A stretch of 60,890 nucleotides of DNA from UBA3871 sp041797745. GTDB lineage: Bacteria; Bacillota; Clostridia; Peptostreptococcales; Anaerovoracaceae. This document shows, in pieces, positions 60,593 through 60,890 of this stretch (position 1 is its first letter; each line of letters starts with the position of its first letter). Made by a program: the position numbers and the translations under genes. Location of the stretch: assembly GCA_041797745.1 (NCBI GenBank), contig JBHBZU010000017.1, forward strand, positions 1-60,890, written 5' to 3'. Under the pieces are notes generated by a model. The model made no database searches. It worked only from the letters and a program-made list of their open reading frames with translations, and had not been told where the DNA came from.

Positions 60593-60874
60593 TTATTTCA
60601 TAAGTTTTTGTAATACCGTAACCAATTCATCAATAACCTCATCATTGCCCTGACGAATGCTGTCTGCCACGCAAGACTTCACGTGATTAGCCAAAATCAT
60701 CTTGGTAAAGCTGTTTAGCGCCGAGGTAATAGCCGATACCTGCAATATAATATCTGTGCAATAAGCGTCCGCTTCCAGCATACCCCCCACCCCACGAACC
60801 TGACCCTCAATTCTCTTGAGGCGATTCATCAAAGCTCTATATTCTTTATCATCTCGTTTTTTATGTTTTTCCAA
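60593..60874 (-). CDS. csoR: CsoR-type copper-sensing repressor
   Basis: This 93-residue helical protein has the Cu(I) ligand set C39 (DAYCTD), H64 and C68 (NHVKSC) of the CsoR/RcnR family. It represses its operon until copper binds and releases the DNA. It lies immediately before copA. The 16 nt after its start in this window contain no recognisable operator, which is probably beyond the window edge. Confidence 0.95.
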   Translation of the reverse strand: MEKHKKRDDKEYRALMNRLKRIEGQVRGVGGMLEADAYCTDIILQVSAITSALNSFTKMILANHVKSCVADSIRQGNDEVIDELVTVLQKLMK

Positions 60875-60890
60875 GCAACATGTACATTCT

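Overview
This window looks like a chromosomal segment of a low-to-moderate GC anaerobic Bacillota, most likely Clostridia. The evidence is the cdaA-cdaR-glmM cluster, long-form HPF, RecD2, YhaM, ECF sigma/DUF4349, an anaerobic (CbiK/CbiL) cobalamin branch, strong AGGAGG ribosome-binding sites and intrinsic terminators. No rRNA, tRNA, prophage, transposase gene or CRISPR array was seen. Family-level placement cannot be made from reading alone. Most genes are on the minus strand and are described below in transcription order.

Right end (60.9 to 53.4 kb): a copper module (csoR, copA with a copZ-like domain fused in frame), a YbaK-type deacylase, a C_GCAxxG_C_C redox protein, a LysR regulator with an iron-containing alcohol dehydrogenase, a TRIC-type channel, and a small ferredoxin-thioredoxin reductase catalytic chain next to thioredoxin. 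A SulP anion transporter follows (53.2 to 51.6 kb).

Centre (51.3 to 36.8 kb): a very compact 14-gene run. cbiL/cobI, an ABC exporter pair and a secreted two-repeat metal/heme-type surface protein come first. Then cbiK, hemA, hemC, a cobA-hemD fusion, hemB, hemL and a sirC-like gene cover the route from glutamyl-tRNA to cobalt-factor II. The run ends with an M20 amidohydrolase, a radical SAM/SPASM protein and a two-membrane-segment protein whose C-terminus carries a zinc ribbon and a Cys-Ala repeat tail. The last two genes are the best candidate for an undescribed system: a radical SAM enzyme beside a protein whose predicted cytosolic tail looks like a RiPP core.

Middle (36.6 to 24 kb): an EamA transporter (+), an ECF sigma/DUF4349 anti-sigma pair, an AI-2E family transporter, an HD-GYP c-di-GMP phosphodiesterase, a YdcZ-type transporter (+) with a long structured leader, a 60-residue protein (+), a large polyampholytic beta-helix surface protein, and NAD synthetase (+) behind a repeat-rich regulatory region.

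Left half (23.6 to 0.3 kb): yhaM, a divergent CCA-adding-like gene, recD2, a flavodoxin-fold oxidoreductase, comF, an acyltransferase/DUF6320 pair (+), hpf, an orphan DarT-like ADP-ribosyltransferase and a candidate pseudoknotted non-coding RNA. The cdaA-cdaR-glmM-glmS-sahH cluster follows, running into two overlapping genes for membrane proteins with degenerate GGDEF and EAL domains, and finally a Na/Pi cotransporter. Second-messenger functions are dense here: c-di-AMP synthesis, degenerate c-di-GMP receptor-like proteins and an intact HD-GYP phosphodiesterase.
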